Shown here piece after piece: positions 5,949 through 6,032 of a stretch of 6,032 nt of DNA (its first letter is position 1; each line of letters starts with the position of its first letter). This DNA comes from Leptotrichia sp. oral taxon 215. GTDB lineage: Bacteria; Fusobacteriota; Fusobacteriia; Fusobacteriales; Leptotrichiaceae. The stretch spans positions 1 through 6,032 of the forward strand of contig CAJPML010000075.1 of the NCBI GenBank assembly GCA_905371725.1, given 5' to 3'. Below the pieces are notes generated by a model, which was not told where the DNA came from, made no database searches, and saw nothing but the letters and a program-made list of their open reading frames with translations. A program made the position numbers and the translations under genes.

Positions 5949-6032
5949 TTCAGATAAAAATAGCAAAAATAAAGGAAAACAGCTGAAAGCCCTGCTCCGT
6001 CTTATAGGATACATGTTTAAACTGTATAAATT
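5941..6032 (+). CDS. Start of a second ABC half-transporter, truncated by the window edge
   Basis: ATG at 5941 opens a frame to the window end, 30 complete codons. The product begins with a hydrophilic Ser/Asn/Lys-rich tail, then QLKALLRLIGYMFKLYK, the amphipathic elbow-helix pattern typical just before the first membrane helix of ABC exporters. The purine-rich GGAGGAAGGGGG (5921-5932) in the end of the previous gene supplies the ribosome binding site, with about eight bases of spacing. The 8-bp overlap suggests translational coupling. By family precedent it should carry the intact catalytic Glu and switch His missing from its neighbour, but that part is not visible. Confidence 0.75.
   Translation, partial: MNSSDKNSKNKGKQLKALLRLIGYMFKLYK

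Noticed and set aside
1..6032. CRISPR array, tRNA or rRNA genes, or a transposase gene
   Set aside because: No regularly spaced direct repeats, tRNA-like folds, rRNA-like conserved stretches or transposase-like frames were seen; most of the window is accounted for by the listed genes.

Overview
The window is strongly A+T-rich. It has tight same-strand gene packing, clear AGGAGG-type ribosome binding sites and TGG tryptophan codons. The gene content and order point to the Fusobacteriota, and the base composition and protein style suggest a Leptotrichia-like member. That placement is an inference, since there is no rRNA or other marker gene here.

Left part (1-3798, all on the minus strand, transcribed from high to low coordinates): one five-gene oxidative-repair operon in the order msrAB - ccdA - trx - response regulator - sensor kinase. 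MsrAB is a fused, membrane-anchored methionine sulfoxide reductase. CcdA carries reducing power across the membrane, and an exported thioredoxin-like protein presumably passes it to MsrAB. A YesM/YesN-type two-component system follows. The same gene set (msrAB, ccdA, trx, modRS) is known in Fusobacterium nucleatum, where it is induced by peroxide, so the locus is not new in itself. Two details are unusual. The response regulator (modR-like) is broken by a +1-type frameshift at a six-base homopolymer between its receiver and AraC domains. The extracytoplasmic part of the sensor seen here has exactly two cysteines, six positions apart. The sensor kinase runs off the left edge.

Middle (3799-4214): the gap between two divergent operons. 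It holds a likely msrAB promoter with a small dyad over the expected start site. It also holds an imperfect palindrome of about 218 bp (3965-4182) that resembles a miniature inverted-repeat element. Each arm carries a matching outward-facing promoter-like pair, and the centre is a strong terminator-like hairpin. I see no gene in this gap.

Right part (4215-6032, plus strand): a half-size ABC exporter with a degenerate ATPase site. It overlaps by 8 bp the start of a second, truncated gene that is almost certainly its heterodimer partner (LmrCD/BmrCD-type arrangement).
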